Of a stretch of 33,283 bases of DNA, positions 7,848 to 16,431 are shown piece after piece; the stretch's first letter is position 1, and every line of letters begins with the position of its first letter. This DNA is from an uncultured Bacteroidia bacterium. GTDB taxonomy: Bacteria; Bacteroidota; Bacteroidia; Bacteroidales; Prolixibacteraceae. The notes below the pieces were generated by a model, which was not told the DNA's origin, made no database searches, and saw nothing but the letters and a program-made list of their open reading frames with translations. Location: assembly GCA_903918045.1 (NCBI GenBank), contig CAIXCY010000005.1:1-33283 (forward strand). Direction: 5' to 3'. The translations under genes were made by a program, and so were the position numbers.

Positions 7848-8888
7848 ATGAAAACTATTTTTACCTATTTTGGAATTGTTTTGGCTTCATTATCAATCAT
7901 TTCGTGCAATGTTAAGCCAAAGGTTGAGCCGGTTCAAAAGACGGAGGTTAGCGAATTTCTCGGTCAATGGACCATTGATATTAACGGAGGCTCTGTCGGT
8001 TGGCTTGAAGTGCGTCAGGAAAAAGATTATCTGGATGCCGATCTGCTCTGGGGCGGAGGAAGCGTTGTCCCTGTAGCCAGCGTTTTTATGACAGATAAAT
8101 ACCTGATCGTAACCCGTACAGACAATGTTGTCAGAACAAAGGATGCAAACAATACTCCGGTTCGGACTCAAATATTGACCAATTGGCTGGAAGTCCAAAA
8201 GAATGGTGACAAAATTGCGGGTTATCTTCTTCATCCGAAAAAGGATGGCAAAGGGATTGATTCCACCGCTTTTTCAGGAACAAAATTGCCTGCACCACCA
8301 CCTGCACCTGACCTGACTAAGGTCAAATTCGGAGCTCCTGTCAACCTTTTTAATGGCAAGGATCTAACAGGCTGGAGATTGATCAATGATAAGCAAAAGA
8401 ATGGTTTCTTTGTCAAGGATGGCGTATTGACCAATGATCCTGCCCAGATTGAAGGAGCCCCTCATGTAAGCTATGGTAATTTACGTACAGATCAGGAATT
8501 TGAAGATTTTAATCTGAAACTTGAAGTTAATGTGCCTGAAGGTTCCAATAGTGGCGTTTACCTGCGCGGTATGTATGAAGTACAGGTTATTGACTCCTAC
8601 GGGAAAGCGCTCGATCCCCACAATATGGGGGCTGTTTATAGCCGGATTACACCTACTTCAGCTGCTGAAAAGCCTGCAGGATCCTGGCAAACAATGGACA
8701 TTACCCTTTGTAACCGCCATGCAACGGTTATTCTGAATGGCGTTAAGATTATTGATAATCAACCTATCTACGGCCCGACAGGTGGTGCGATGAAATCGGA
8801 TGTCTTTACACCAGGTCCAATCTATCTACAGGGAGACCATGGAAAGGTTTATTATAAAAATCTTGTTTTAACGCCGATTCTAAAATAA
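7848..8888 (+). CDS. 3-keto-disaccharide hydrolase-like (DUF1080) lipoprotein
   Basis: The N-terminus MKTIFTYFGIVLASLSIISC is a lipoprotein signal with Cys20 as the lipidated residue. Residues ~37-135 form an N-terminal beta-rich module (FLGQWTIDINGGSVGWLEV). Residues ~160-346 are a DUF1080 domain, opening with the typical VNLFNGKDLTGWR and containing FEDFNLKLEVNVPEGSNSGVYLRG, a jelly-roll fold related to concanavalin-like lectins. Some DUF1080 proteins hydrolyse 3-keto-glycosides, and others may only bind carbohydrate. It is transcribed toward the GH92 genes and separated from them by a long bidirectional hairpin. The absence of a 3-dehydrogenase gene nearby means the keto-sugar pathway cannot be confirmed here. 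Confidence 0.87.
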   Translation: MKTIFTYFGIVLASLSIISCNVKPKVEPVQKTEVSEFLGQWTIDINGGSVGWLEVRQEKDYLDADLLWGGGSVVPVASVFMTDKYLIVTRTDNVVRTKDANNTPVRTQILTNWLEVQKNGDKIAGYLLHPKKDGKGIDSTAFSGTKLPAPPPAPDLTKVKFGAPVNLFNGKDLTGWRLINDKQKNGFFVKDGVLTNDPAQIEGAPHVSYGNLRTDQEFEDFNLKLEVNVPEGSNSGVYLRGMYEVQVIDSYGKALDPHNMGAVYSRITPTSAAEKPAGSWQTMDITLCNRHATVILNGVKIIDNQPIYGPTGGAMKSDVFTPGPIYLQGDHGKVYYKNLVLTPILK

Positions 8889-8892
8889 TACA

Positions 8893-8952
8893 AAACCCAT
8901 CTACACTAAGAAAAGCCTCGGAAATGAGGCTTTTCTTAGTGTAGATGGGTTT
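8893..8952. terminator. Bidirectional terminator with a perfect 27-bp stem
   Basis: Bases 8893-8919 and 8926-8952 are exact reverse complements, with the six-base loop GGAAAT (8920-8925). The inner portion AAGAAAAGCCTC/GAGGCTTTTCTT already resembles a bidirectional terminator. The outer 15 bp continue the pairing without a mismatch. It sits between the convergent DUF1080 and GH92 genes, which fits two-way termination, but the stem is roughly twice the usual length. Confidence 0.85.
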
Positions 8953-9001
8953 CACTTTACACTGCAAATGCGTTAATTTGCAATTTTTGGAAGACGAAGG
9001 T

Positions 9002-11380
9002 TTATTCTCCGCTCATTGATGGTGGAGCATCGCGGGGTTTGCTGCCCCATTTTTTGTTTGGCATAGGTCCCATATTGAAGGTAAGAATACCTCCGGCCGT
9101 GATTTCCTCATGGGAAAGCCAGGCTTTATTCATCGGCTTACCATTCAGGGTAGCGGACTGAATATATTTATTCTCGTGGGAGTTATCGTTGGTATGGATC
9201 ATAAAGATTTTACCGTTTCCGAGGTTGATTGTAACATTTCCAAACAATGGACTCCCAATGGCATAGTTTGGGCTCCCCGGAGTGACTGAATAAAAACCCA
9301 TTGCGCTCAATACGTACCAGGATGAGAGCGACCCCATATCCTCTTCGCCACATATACCACCCGGTCCGGCGCGATAAAGTTCGTCACAGACCTGTCTCAC
9401 CCTTAGTTGCGTCTTCCAGGGCTGACCAGCATAATCATAGAGATAAGCCACATGATGGGAGGGCTGATTTCCCTGCACATACTGACCGATCGTCCCAACC
9501 ACTCCGTCATATTTGGGCGGAGTAATATTGGGTGACATCTCAAAAAAAGTATCCAGCTTTGCAATAAATGGTTTATTTCCTCCGAAAAGGTTAATCAGTC
9601 CCTTTATGTCATGCTGAACCGCCCAGATATACTGCCAGGCTGTTGATTCGGTATAATGACGGTTCGGCCGTTCGCCGAGTAAAAGCGGGTCGAAGTATTT
9701 ATACCAGAAGTGGTCCCCCATCTTCACAATTTCCTGTTTTCGCCCGTTTAAGGGCTCAAGCCACGAACCATCCGCACTTTTGGGGCGCATAAAATGGGAT
9801 TGTGGATCCCACAGATTCTGATAGTTATGTGCCCGTTTCATAAATAAAACATAATCATCGTTATGACCAAGTTCTTTGGCCAGCTGAGCGATACACCAAT
9901 CGTCATAAGCCAGCTCCAGGGTGTTTGGGACAGATTCCGTCACCTTATCATACGGAGCGTACCCAAGCGCGATATACTCAGCAAGACCCGACCTTCCTGC
10001 ATAGGATGGGATTGGAAATCTGGGATTTTCGAGCGCCTTTGTCCGCATCGCCTGGTATAGAAAGTTAACATCAAAATCGTGATAACCCTTCATCCAGGCA
10101 TCAACGATTATCGGTATAAGATGGTCACCCACCATCGCCTCCCCAAAAATATTGAGAAAGTGCTGTGCTGGCAGCCATCCGTAATCCCTGGTTTTTGCAA
10201 CAATCGACTTTAAGAAATCATTTACGTGGTCAGGGGCTATTAAAGTTAGCAGCGGGTGTTGAGAACGGTAGGTATCCCAGCAGGAAAAAGATCCGTAGAA
10301 ATCAAAGCCATTAGCCAGATGCACTTTCTTATCTGAACCAAAGTATTGTCCATCAACATCCTGCGAAATATATTGCCCAACCAGTGAATGGTACATGGCA
10401 GAATAGAAGATCTCCTTCTGATCATTGGTCGCGCCATCAATTTTAATCCTTGATAACTCCTTTTCCCAGATCCTCCGGGCATTATCCCTGACTTTTTCAA
10501 AATCCCAGTCAGGGATCTCAGCCGCTAAATTTTTGCGTGCCCCTTCAATGCTAGTATAGGAGATCCCAACTTTTACCAATATTTGCTCATGGTCATCCGT
10601 TTTGTAGGTAACAAATGCGCCGATGCTTCTCCCCGATTCGCCGTTTTTGTAGGGCCAGATACTGCCACCCGATTCCGGAGTTTTTATATCATTATCGAAT
10701 GTACCATAATAGACAAAAGGCTTGCTAAATTTGGCGACAAAATAGATTTTTCCCAAACCCGCACTTTTAGATCCTTCGATCCTGTTGTTATTCAGGATCT
10801 TTAACTCGGCAAAATCGGTAGCAGAACTATCAGAAATCTGATGTCCCAGATCCAGGATAATCCGTGAATTAATCCCTTTTGGAAACGTATATCGATGAAA
10901 ACCTGCTCTTTGGGTGGTGGTTAACTCAACTTTTACATTGTAGTCCTGCAACAATACAGCATAGTAACCGGGTGTGGCAACCTCATCGGCATGACTGAAC
11001 CTGGACCGGTACCCCTGGCCTGGTTGGTCGGCAGACCCGGGTATGGTCTTCAGCTTATCTCCAACTGCAGGCATCAGCAAGATTTCACCACCATTACTCA
11101 TCCCAACTCCGCTCCAATGGGTATGACTGAAGCCCATAATGGAGTTTCCGTTGTAATTATACCCCGAACAGAAATCCCACCCCTCGGTATCCAGGTCGGG
11201 ACTCAAATGCACCATTGCAAATGGAAGTGCCGGTCCGGGAAACATATGGCCGAAGAACTGAGTGCCGAGGAATGGATTTACATGATCGACTGGGTTTTCA
11301 GACTGAGCATATAGGAAGGATTGGGACCCAATCCCCAAAATAAGAGAAAGGGACAAAAATGTCAGTATGGGTAACTTCAC
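9002..11380 (-). CDS. GH92 family alpha-mannosidase, paralogue A
   Basis: A secreted or periplasmic 792-residue protein with a signal peptide ending near YAQS. GH92 hallmarks appear in order: VNPFLGT, MVHLSPD, SHTHWSGVGM, CWDTYRSQHP (from residue 367), ESTAWQYIW with Glu578 as a candidate acid, GNQPSHHVAYLYDYAGQPWK with Gln639, and EEDMGSLSSWYVLSAMGFY with Asp681. Family members are calcium-dependent, inverting exo-alpha-mannosidases with differing linkage preferences. The C-terminal GSKPRDAPPSMSGE tail is shared in form with the neighbouring paralogue. It is the last gene of the apparent five-gene operon, 22 bp after paralogue B, and its 3' end faces the long terminator. Linkage specificity cannot be read from the sequence. 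Confidence 0.93.
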   Translation of the reverse strand: MKLPILTFLSLSLILGIGSQSFLYAQSENPVDHVNPFLGTQFFGHMFPGPALPFAMVHLSPDLDTEGWDFCSGYNYNGNSIMGFSHTHWSGVGMSNGGEILLMPAVGDKLKTIPGSADQPGQGYRSRFSHADEVATPGYYAVLLQDYNVKVELTTTQRAGFHRYTFPKGINSRIILDLGHQISDSSATDFAELKILNNNRIEGSKSAGLGKIYFVAKFSKPFVYYGTFDNDIKTPESGGSIWPYKNGESGRSIGAFVTYKTDDHEQILVKVGISYTSIEGARKNLAAEIPDWDFEKVRDNARRIWEKELSRIKIDGATNDQKEIFYSAMYHSLVGQYISQDVDGQYFGSDKKVHLANGFDFYGSFSCWDTYRSQHPLLTLIAPDHVNDFLKSIVAKTRDYGWLPAQHFLNIFGEAMVGDHLIPIIVDAWMKGYHDFDVNFLYQAMRTKALENPRFPIPSYAGRSGLAEYIALGYAPYDKVTESVPNTLELAYDDWCIAQLAKELGHNDDYVLFMKRAHNYQNLWDPQSHFMRPKSADGSWLEPLNGRKQEIVKMGDHFWYKYFDPLLLGERPNRHYTESTAWQYIWAVQHDIKGLINLFGGNKPFIAKLDTFFEMSPNITPPKYDGVVGTIGQYVQGNQPSHHVAYLYDYAGQPWKTQLRVRQVCDELYRAGPGGICGEEDMGSLSSWYVLSAMGFYSVTPGSPNYAIGSPLFGNVTINLGNGKIFMIHTNDNSHENKYIQSATLNGKPMNKAWLSHEEITAGGILTFNMGPMPNKKWGSKPRDAPPSMSGE

Positions 11381-11402
11381 AATCGCTTATTTTAATGTTT
11401 CA

Positions 11403-13778
11403 CTATTTACTCATCGATGGTGGTGCATCTTCCGGCCGGGAACCCCATTTCCTGTTAGGCTCGGGTCCCATTTCGAAACTTATGATTCCACCGTCTGTTA
11501 TCTCCTTCTGCGAAAGCCAGGTTTTATTCAATGGTTTTCCGTTCAGCGTAGCCGACTGGATATATTTGTTTTCATGTGAGTTGTTATTGGCTTCAATTGT
11601 AAAGGTCTTCCCATTGCCAAGATCAATTACAGCATGTCCAAACAGCGGGCTGCCGATCGCATAAAAGGGAGCTCCGGGAGTTACTGCATAAATGCCCATA
11701 GAACTTAACACATACCATGATGAGAGTGAACCCATATCTTCGTTTCCACATATGCCGCCGGGACCGCTGCGATAAAGTTCTTCAGTGACCTCTCGTGCCC
11801 TTTGCTGTGTCTTCCATGGCTCACCCGCAAAATCGTAAAGGTAAGCGACATGGTGAGATGGCTGGTTTCCATGCACGTATTGCCCGATCGTTCCAACAAC
11901 ACCCACATATTTTGGAGGAGTGATATTGGGGCTCATCTCAAAGAAAGTGTCCAATTTTGCAACAAACTGTTTATTTCCGCCAAACAGGTTTATCAACCCT
12001 TTCACATCATGCTGAACTGACCAGATGTATTGCCAGGCATTCGATTCGGTGTAATGACGATTCGGACGTTTACCGACGAGGAGGGGATCAAAATATTTAT
12101 AATAAGTGTGGTCACCCGCTCTGGCAATCTCCTGTTCGCGACCATTAAGCGGCTCAAGCCAGGAACCGTCAGTCATTTTGGGGCGCATAAATTTAGATAC
12201 AGGCTCCCATAGGTTTTGATAGTTATGGGCCCTTTTCATAAACAGCTCATAATCTTTAGTTTTTCCCAGTTCTTTGGCGAGCTGAGCGATACACCAGTCG
12301 TCATAAGCCAGTTCCATCGTATTGGGCACCGACTCAGTAACTTTATCGACGGGGGTATACCCAAGTTCCATATAATATTTGAGTCCTGATCTTCCTGCAT
12401 AGTGGGGAACAGGCAATTTGGGCTCCTCCAGCGCCTTTTTGCGCATTGCTTCATACAGGAAATTCACATCAAAATCACGAAATCCTTTTACATAGGCATC
12501 CACAATGATCGGAATCAGGTGGTCGCCAACCATCGCTTCGCCAAAAAGATTGAGAAAATGCTGTGCCGGAAGCCAGCCATAATCCCTGGTTGCCGCGGCT
12601 ATTGACTTAATAAAATCGTTCACATGCTCTGGGGCTGTTAGAGTCAGAAGGGGGTGCTGAGAGCGGTAGGTATCCCAGCAGGAGAACGATCCGTACATAT
12701 CGTATCCCTTTGTCTCATGAACTTTCTTGTCAGCCCCTCTGTATTTTCCATCCACATCCTGCGAAATATACTGAGCCAGAAAGGAGTGGTACAATGCTGA
12801 ATAAAAGATCTCTTTCTGATCATCGGTAGCCCCGTCAATTTTTATTCTGGACAACTCCTTCTCCCATATTTCACGTCCCTCATTTCTGATTCGGTCGAAA
12901 TCCCAGTGAGGAATCTCAGTTTTAAGATTTTTCCGTGCCCCTTCAACACTGGTATAAGATATCCCGACCTTGATCAGAATCTGTTCATTCTCATTTGTTT
13001 TATAGGATACAAAAGCCCCGATGTTCCTTCCGGCCTCTCCGTTTTTGTAGGGCCAGAGGCTCCCTCCTGACTCAGGGGTTTTCAGGTCGTTATCAAAGGT
13101 TCCATAATAGGTAAAGGGGCGGCTGAATTCGGCTACGAAATAGACGTTTCCCAGACTCGTACTCTTTGACCCTTCGATGCGGTTATTGTTGATTATTTTC
13201 AAATCGGATAACTCTTCGGAGGTATTATTTCCGATCTGATGACCCAGATCCAGGATAACCCGTGCACTTTCCGACTTTGGGAAGGTATAACGATGAAATC
13301 CGGCCCTTTGCGTTGAGGTTAACTCAACTCTCACATTACAATCCTTCAGCAATACCGAATAGTATCCCGGAGAGGCCGACTCACTGGAGTGGTCAAAATG
13401 GGAACGATACCCCTCCTCAGGATGTTCCGGAGATCCGGGAATTGTTTTTAGTTTATATCCGACAGTTGGCATCAGGAGCACCTCTCCGCCATTGACCATT
13501 CCAACACCGCTCCAGTGCGTGTGACTGAAACCCATAATTGTATTGTCGGAATAGATATATCCGGCACAATAGGTCCATCCCTGGGTATTCATATCCGGAC
13601 TAAGGTGAACCATGGCATAAGGGCGCGACACCCCGGGAAAAGTATGGCCAAAAAAGTCAGTCCCAAGGAACGGGTTAACATGGGTAACCGGGCTGTCGGT
13701 TTGAGCCTCCGCAAAGCTTTTAAATCCTGGTCCCAGCAGGAAAAAAAGTGATAATAAACTAAATATGAAGTGATTCAT
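11403..13778 (-). CDS. GH92 family alpha-mannosidase, paralogue B
   Basis: A 791-residue GH92 protein, co-linear with paralogue A from end to end and roughly three-quarters identical by eye in the central catalytic region, so the pair arose by tandem duplication. The signal peptide runs to about FAEAQT. It carries the same motif series, including SHTHWSGVGM, CWDTYRSQHP, ESNAWQYIW, GNQPSHHVAYLYDFAGEPWK (Gln639, same position as in A) and NEDMGSLSSWYVLSSMG. Differences cluster near the ligand-facing loops, for example GYDMYGSFS versus GFDFYGSFS and QYFGSDK versus KYRGADK. It follows the ceramidase-like gene by 22 bp. Confidence 0.93.
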   Translation of the reverse strand: MNHFIFSLLSLFFLLGPGFKSFAEAQTDSPVTHVNPFLGTDFFGHTFPGVSRPYAMVHLSPDMNTQGWTYCAGYIYSDNTIMGFSHTHWSGVGMVNGGEVLLMPTVGYKLKTIPGSPEHPEEGYRSHFDHSSESASPGYYSVLLKDCNVRVELTSTQRAGFHRYTFPKSESARVILDLGHQIGNNTSEELSDLKIINNNRIEGSKSTSLGNVYFVAEFSRPFTYYGTFDNDLKTPESGGSLWPYKNGEAGRNIGAFVSYKTNENEQILIKVGISYTSVEGARKNLKTEIPHWDFDRIRNEGREIWEKELSRIKIDGATDDQKEIFYSALYHSFLAQYISQDVDGKYRGADKKVHETKGYDMYGSFSCWDTYRSQHPLLTLTAPEHVNDFIKSIAAATRDYGWLPAQHFLNLFGEAMVGDHLIPIIVDAYVKGFRDFDVNFLYEAMRKKALEEPKLPVPHYAGRSGLKYYMELGYTPVDKVTESVPNTMELAYDDWCIAQLAKELGKTKDYELFMKRAHNYQNLWEPVSKFMRPKMTDGSWLEPLNGREQEIARAGDHTYYKYFDPLLVGKRPNRHYTESNAWQYIWSVQHDVKGLINLFGGNKQFVAKLDTFFEMSPNITPPKYVGVVGTIGQYVHGNQPSHHVAYLYDFAGEPWKTQQRAREVTEELYRSGPGGICGNEDMGSLSSWYVLSSMGIYAVTPGAPFYAIGSPLFGHAVIDLGNGKTFTIEANNNSHENKYIQSATLNGKPLNKTWLSQKEITDGGIISFEMGPEPNRKWGSRPEDAPPSMSK

Positions 13779-13800
13779 AATGACAAAGCTGATTTAACTA

Positions 13801-15081
13801 TTATTTCGTCGGTGCGGGACTTTCATTGATAAACCTTATCGCCTCCTCTTCGTATATACAACCTGTCATTTCGCCGAGCGATGTATGAGAGATGTAGTTA
13901 TAACGTTCGAAACCGCCAAAATCCTCTTTCGTAAGCATATAACCGAATGCGTCATTAGTCAGGCCAAAAAGAAATGGCTGGGTGCTGTTCATTTTTCTTT
14001 TCACGTAAAACCCAATGTTTGGGAGCGCTTCACCCGGGACTGTCACAACCTGTGCCTTACCAATATTCAAAAGGTTTAGCCTTGTTGAGACTTTGGAGAA
14101 ATCGCTATTCCTTGTCCGTGCCTCTGCCGCGAGCGGTGAATGCTGAAATACGTAACGCAATTTTTCGGAATCAATTGGAAAGGTAATCACTTTTGAGGCG
14201 CAATAAATTTCGGGATTTTGCTGTACTTCAGCGGGGTCGATAATCCGTAAGGCCTCGTCTGCCAGTAAATTGCCAATGCGAATACACTCATTCCAGTCGT
14301 TGGCCTCCTTGCCATTTTCACGTCGGGTATCGGCAGTAACCATTCCCCCTTGTGCGCTGTTCATGAAGATTGCCATCCCTCCTACCTTCGATTCAATCCG
14401 GTCGTAAAGCGGTCCGCATAAATCGGGGCTGATTAATTTGCCCCCGGTCCCAAGAATCTCAGGATGAATGGCATAATTGACAAGTGTTGCAATCGGCTTT
14501 CCACTATTCTTTCCCGAAGTGGCGATAGCCTGAATAATTCCGCAACGCGGATCGTATAGTTTATCTGCATAATAGTTATACGCAATCTTACCTTTTGCCT
14601 CACCTACTGCAGTCCGAAGTGATGCAGGTTCCAGTTTTGAAACAGCTTCATCGACCGCTTCTGCAATTTTTTTCACACACATATCCAGGTATTTTAAGTC
14701 GGCTCCGGTATTCCCTTTTTCATCTGTAAAACCGTATGCATCGGGACAGCTGTGTGCATGAGTAGCTCCAATAAGGACATTTTCGGGTGCAATACCCTTG
14801 ATCAGTTTTCGGGAACGGTCACCCAGGTAGGCTGGCCATCCGATATTATCGACACTGACGATCGCAAATCGGGTTGCCCCTTTTTCAAGGACAAAAGCAC
14901 GAACGGTGAGCTCCCCTTTTATACCTATCGGCATTTCAGGAGTTCCCATTCCACCCGATATAGGAATTAACTCTTTGGGTGTAATATTTCTCATGGCAGC
15001 TCCCGCCTTAAAGCTTTGTGCATTGACATTTGACAAGCAACATAAGAGTATGAATACTAATGTTGTAATTTTCATCTTCAT
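13801..15081 (-). CDS. Neutral/alkaline ceramidase-family protein, secreted, catalytic serine region altered
   Basis: The protein has a cleavable signal peptide (cut near NAQS) and the fold-defining motifs of the neutral ceramidase N-terminal domain. Likely zinc ligands are conserved: His108 and His110 in ATHAHS, His206 in VNYAIHPE, Glu351 in VPGEALP and Tyr381 in DAFGYML. In known ceramidases the nucleophilic Ser lies in a GDVSPN-type motif; here the aligned segment is AQGGMVTAD (243-251), with no Ser. At 426 residues it lacks the C-terminal Ig-like domain of full-length ceramidases (about 650 aa). It may be a metal-dependent amidase or esterase with another substrate. The next gene in the operon starts 22 bp downstream. 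Initiation at the second Met (15075) is also possible. Confidence 0.82.
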   Translation of the reverse strand: MKMKITTLVFILLCCLSNVNAQSFKAGAAMRNITPKELIPISGGMGTPEMPIGIKGELTVRAFVLEKGATRFAIVSVDNIGWPAYLGDRSRKLIKGIAPENVLIGATHAHSCPDAYGFTDEKGNTGADLKYLDMCVKKIAEAVDEAVSKLEPASLRTAVGEAKGKIAYNYYADKLYDPRCGIIQAIATSGKNSGKPIATLVNYAIHPEILGTGGKLISPDLCGPLYDRIESKVGGMAIFMNSAQGGMVTADTRRENGKEANDWNECIRIGNLLADEALRIIDPAEVQQNPEIYCASKVITFPIDSEKLRYVFQHSPLAAEARTRNSDFSKVSTRLNLLNIGKAQVVTVPGEALPNIGFYVKRKMNSTQPFLFGLTNDAFGYMLTKEDFGGFERYNYISHTSLGEMTGCIYEEEAIRFINESPAPTK

Positions 15082-15108
15082 AATGGAATGTTTTAAAAAT
15101 TGTAGTTA

Positions 15109-16410
15109 TTAATAAATGTAAATCGGGTTTGAATAGAGCCAGGGGATAAGTTTACCTTGCAATTTAAGATGTATTTCGATGCGGTAGGCCCCTTTTTCAA
15201 GTACCTTATTCGATGAAATCTGATAGCAATTCTCAGAGGAAACCGCAATTGTCTTGCCATCATGAATCAACCGGAATTGTCCGGGCAATGGTGATTCTGC
15301 ACGGAGCATTTTTACCTGATCAATCCGGACGGAGTCCCCAAGAATAGCGCAAACACTGTCGTTCCTGTTCAACCCAAAATATTGAAATCCTTTTGCGTCA
15401 GCCAGCGTTTTAAAGGCGGTAAAAAGATGCCCCTTTTTCAGGTTATCTGCCAGTGAATGTGTGGTCAGTGAATCTGCAACAACATAATTTGTGATGTAAT
15501 TAAAGCCGGTTTCATAAGTATCAATCAGAAATTTGAATACCCAGCCGCTTTTGTCTGGTTTTTCAAAAAGCCATTTGTTCCAGAATTTCACCTCCATGGT
15601 ATCGAGTACGTGGTTGTTGTTTCCCACCCACAGAATCCTCCCATCCTGTAAATATCTGGCCCGGATATTCTGATTCTCATGCGAATCAACAGCCGAAAAC
15701 CCAACTATTTTCCTGATCTTATTCAATGAATCCCAGCGGGACAGAATGGTGGTCTGCTCGTTAAAAAACTCACGCAGCGCCCAATGCCTGTATCTGTTCC
15801 CGTTGATGATGATGTTGAAAAGGATAGGGACAGGCGACTGATCCCTTGTATCCGTATGGAAATTATAGATCTCCATACCCTGGTAAAATGGGTTGGCCCA
15901 GTTGTGAGGTTCTTCAGTATGAGCATAAAAGATAATTCCCCCCTTCGAAACAATATTCCGGGCAACACTATCTTTGTCTGCCTTCCAGTCGATTATAGCC
16001 GGTTGAAGAGGCCAGCAATCGAATCCCTGTTTTTCAGTTCCCGGTTCGATCAGAACCCCGTCGTGCATGCCGCGATATCCCTTGGGCAAGGTATCTATAT
16101 CGCCATGAGGATGGTCGGTAAGAAAGATGAAATCGATCCCGTCTTTTTTTGCTGCCGGAATGATATCATCCAATGTCCCTCTGCTATCATGCGATAAATA
16201 ACTATGAACATGAAGGACTCCTCTGTATGTATTTAGTTTGGTTTGTGAAAGAACCTCACGTCGAAATTTTTGAAGATCTCTTACCTCGCGGTCATAGCTG
16301 GGATAAGTAACCCAATAATGCCAGATGCCTGGAGTAAATGTTATCAATAATAAAAGAACGAGGAATCCGGATAGCAGTAAAAGAAGCCGTTTAATTATCT
16401 TTTTTAACAT
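15109..16410 (-). CDS. Membrane-anchored PHP-domain phosphoesterase (CehA/McbA type)
   Basis: The N-terminus is a single membrane helix (LLLLLSGFLVLLLLITF) with no clear cleavage site, so the catalytic part is probably tethered to the periplasmic face of the inner membrane. PHP metal-binding motifs are seen in order: His67-x-His69 in LHVHSYLSHDSRGT, Asp99-His100 in FLTDHP, His164 in FYAHTEE, and Asp242-x-His244 in VDSHEN. The C-terminal ~130 residues are a beta-rich domain without recognised motifs. PHP proteins of this type hydrolyse phosphoester, carbamate or related bonds using a bi- or trinuclear metal site. It lies between two ceramidase-family genes with spacers of 27 and 21 bp, strongly suggesting a shared pathway. 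Confidence 0.82.
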   Translation of the reverse strand: MLKKIIKRLLLLLSGFLVLLLLITFTPGIWHYWVTYPSYDREVRDLQKFRREVLSQTKLNTYRGVLHVHSYLSHDSRGTLDDIIPAAKKDGIDFIFLTDHPHGDIDTLPKGYRGMHDGVLIEPGTEKQGFDCWPLQPAIIDWKADKDSVARNIVSKGGIIFYAHTEEPHNWANPFYQGMEIYNFHTDTRDQSPVPILFNIIINGNRYRHWALREFFNEQTTILSRWDSLNKIRKIVGFSAVDSHENQNIRARYLQDGRILWVGNNNHVLDTMEVKFWNKWLFEKPDKSGWVFKFLIDTYETGFNYITNYVVADSLTTHSLADNLKKGHLFTAFKTLADAKGFQYFGLNRNDSVCAILGDSVRIDQVKMLRAESPLPGQFRLIHDGKTIAVSSENCYQISSNKVLEKGAYRIEIHLKLQGKLIPWLYSNPIYIY

Positions 16411-16431
16411 GTATAGGGGATATTCTCAATT

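Noticed and set aside
15784-16197. 137-codon plus-strand open frame opposite the PHP gene
   Set aside because: It is fully contained in the PHP coding sequence, which has intact metal motifs, and it lacks any recognisable protein features.
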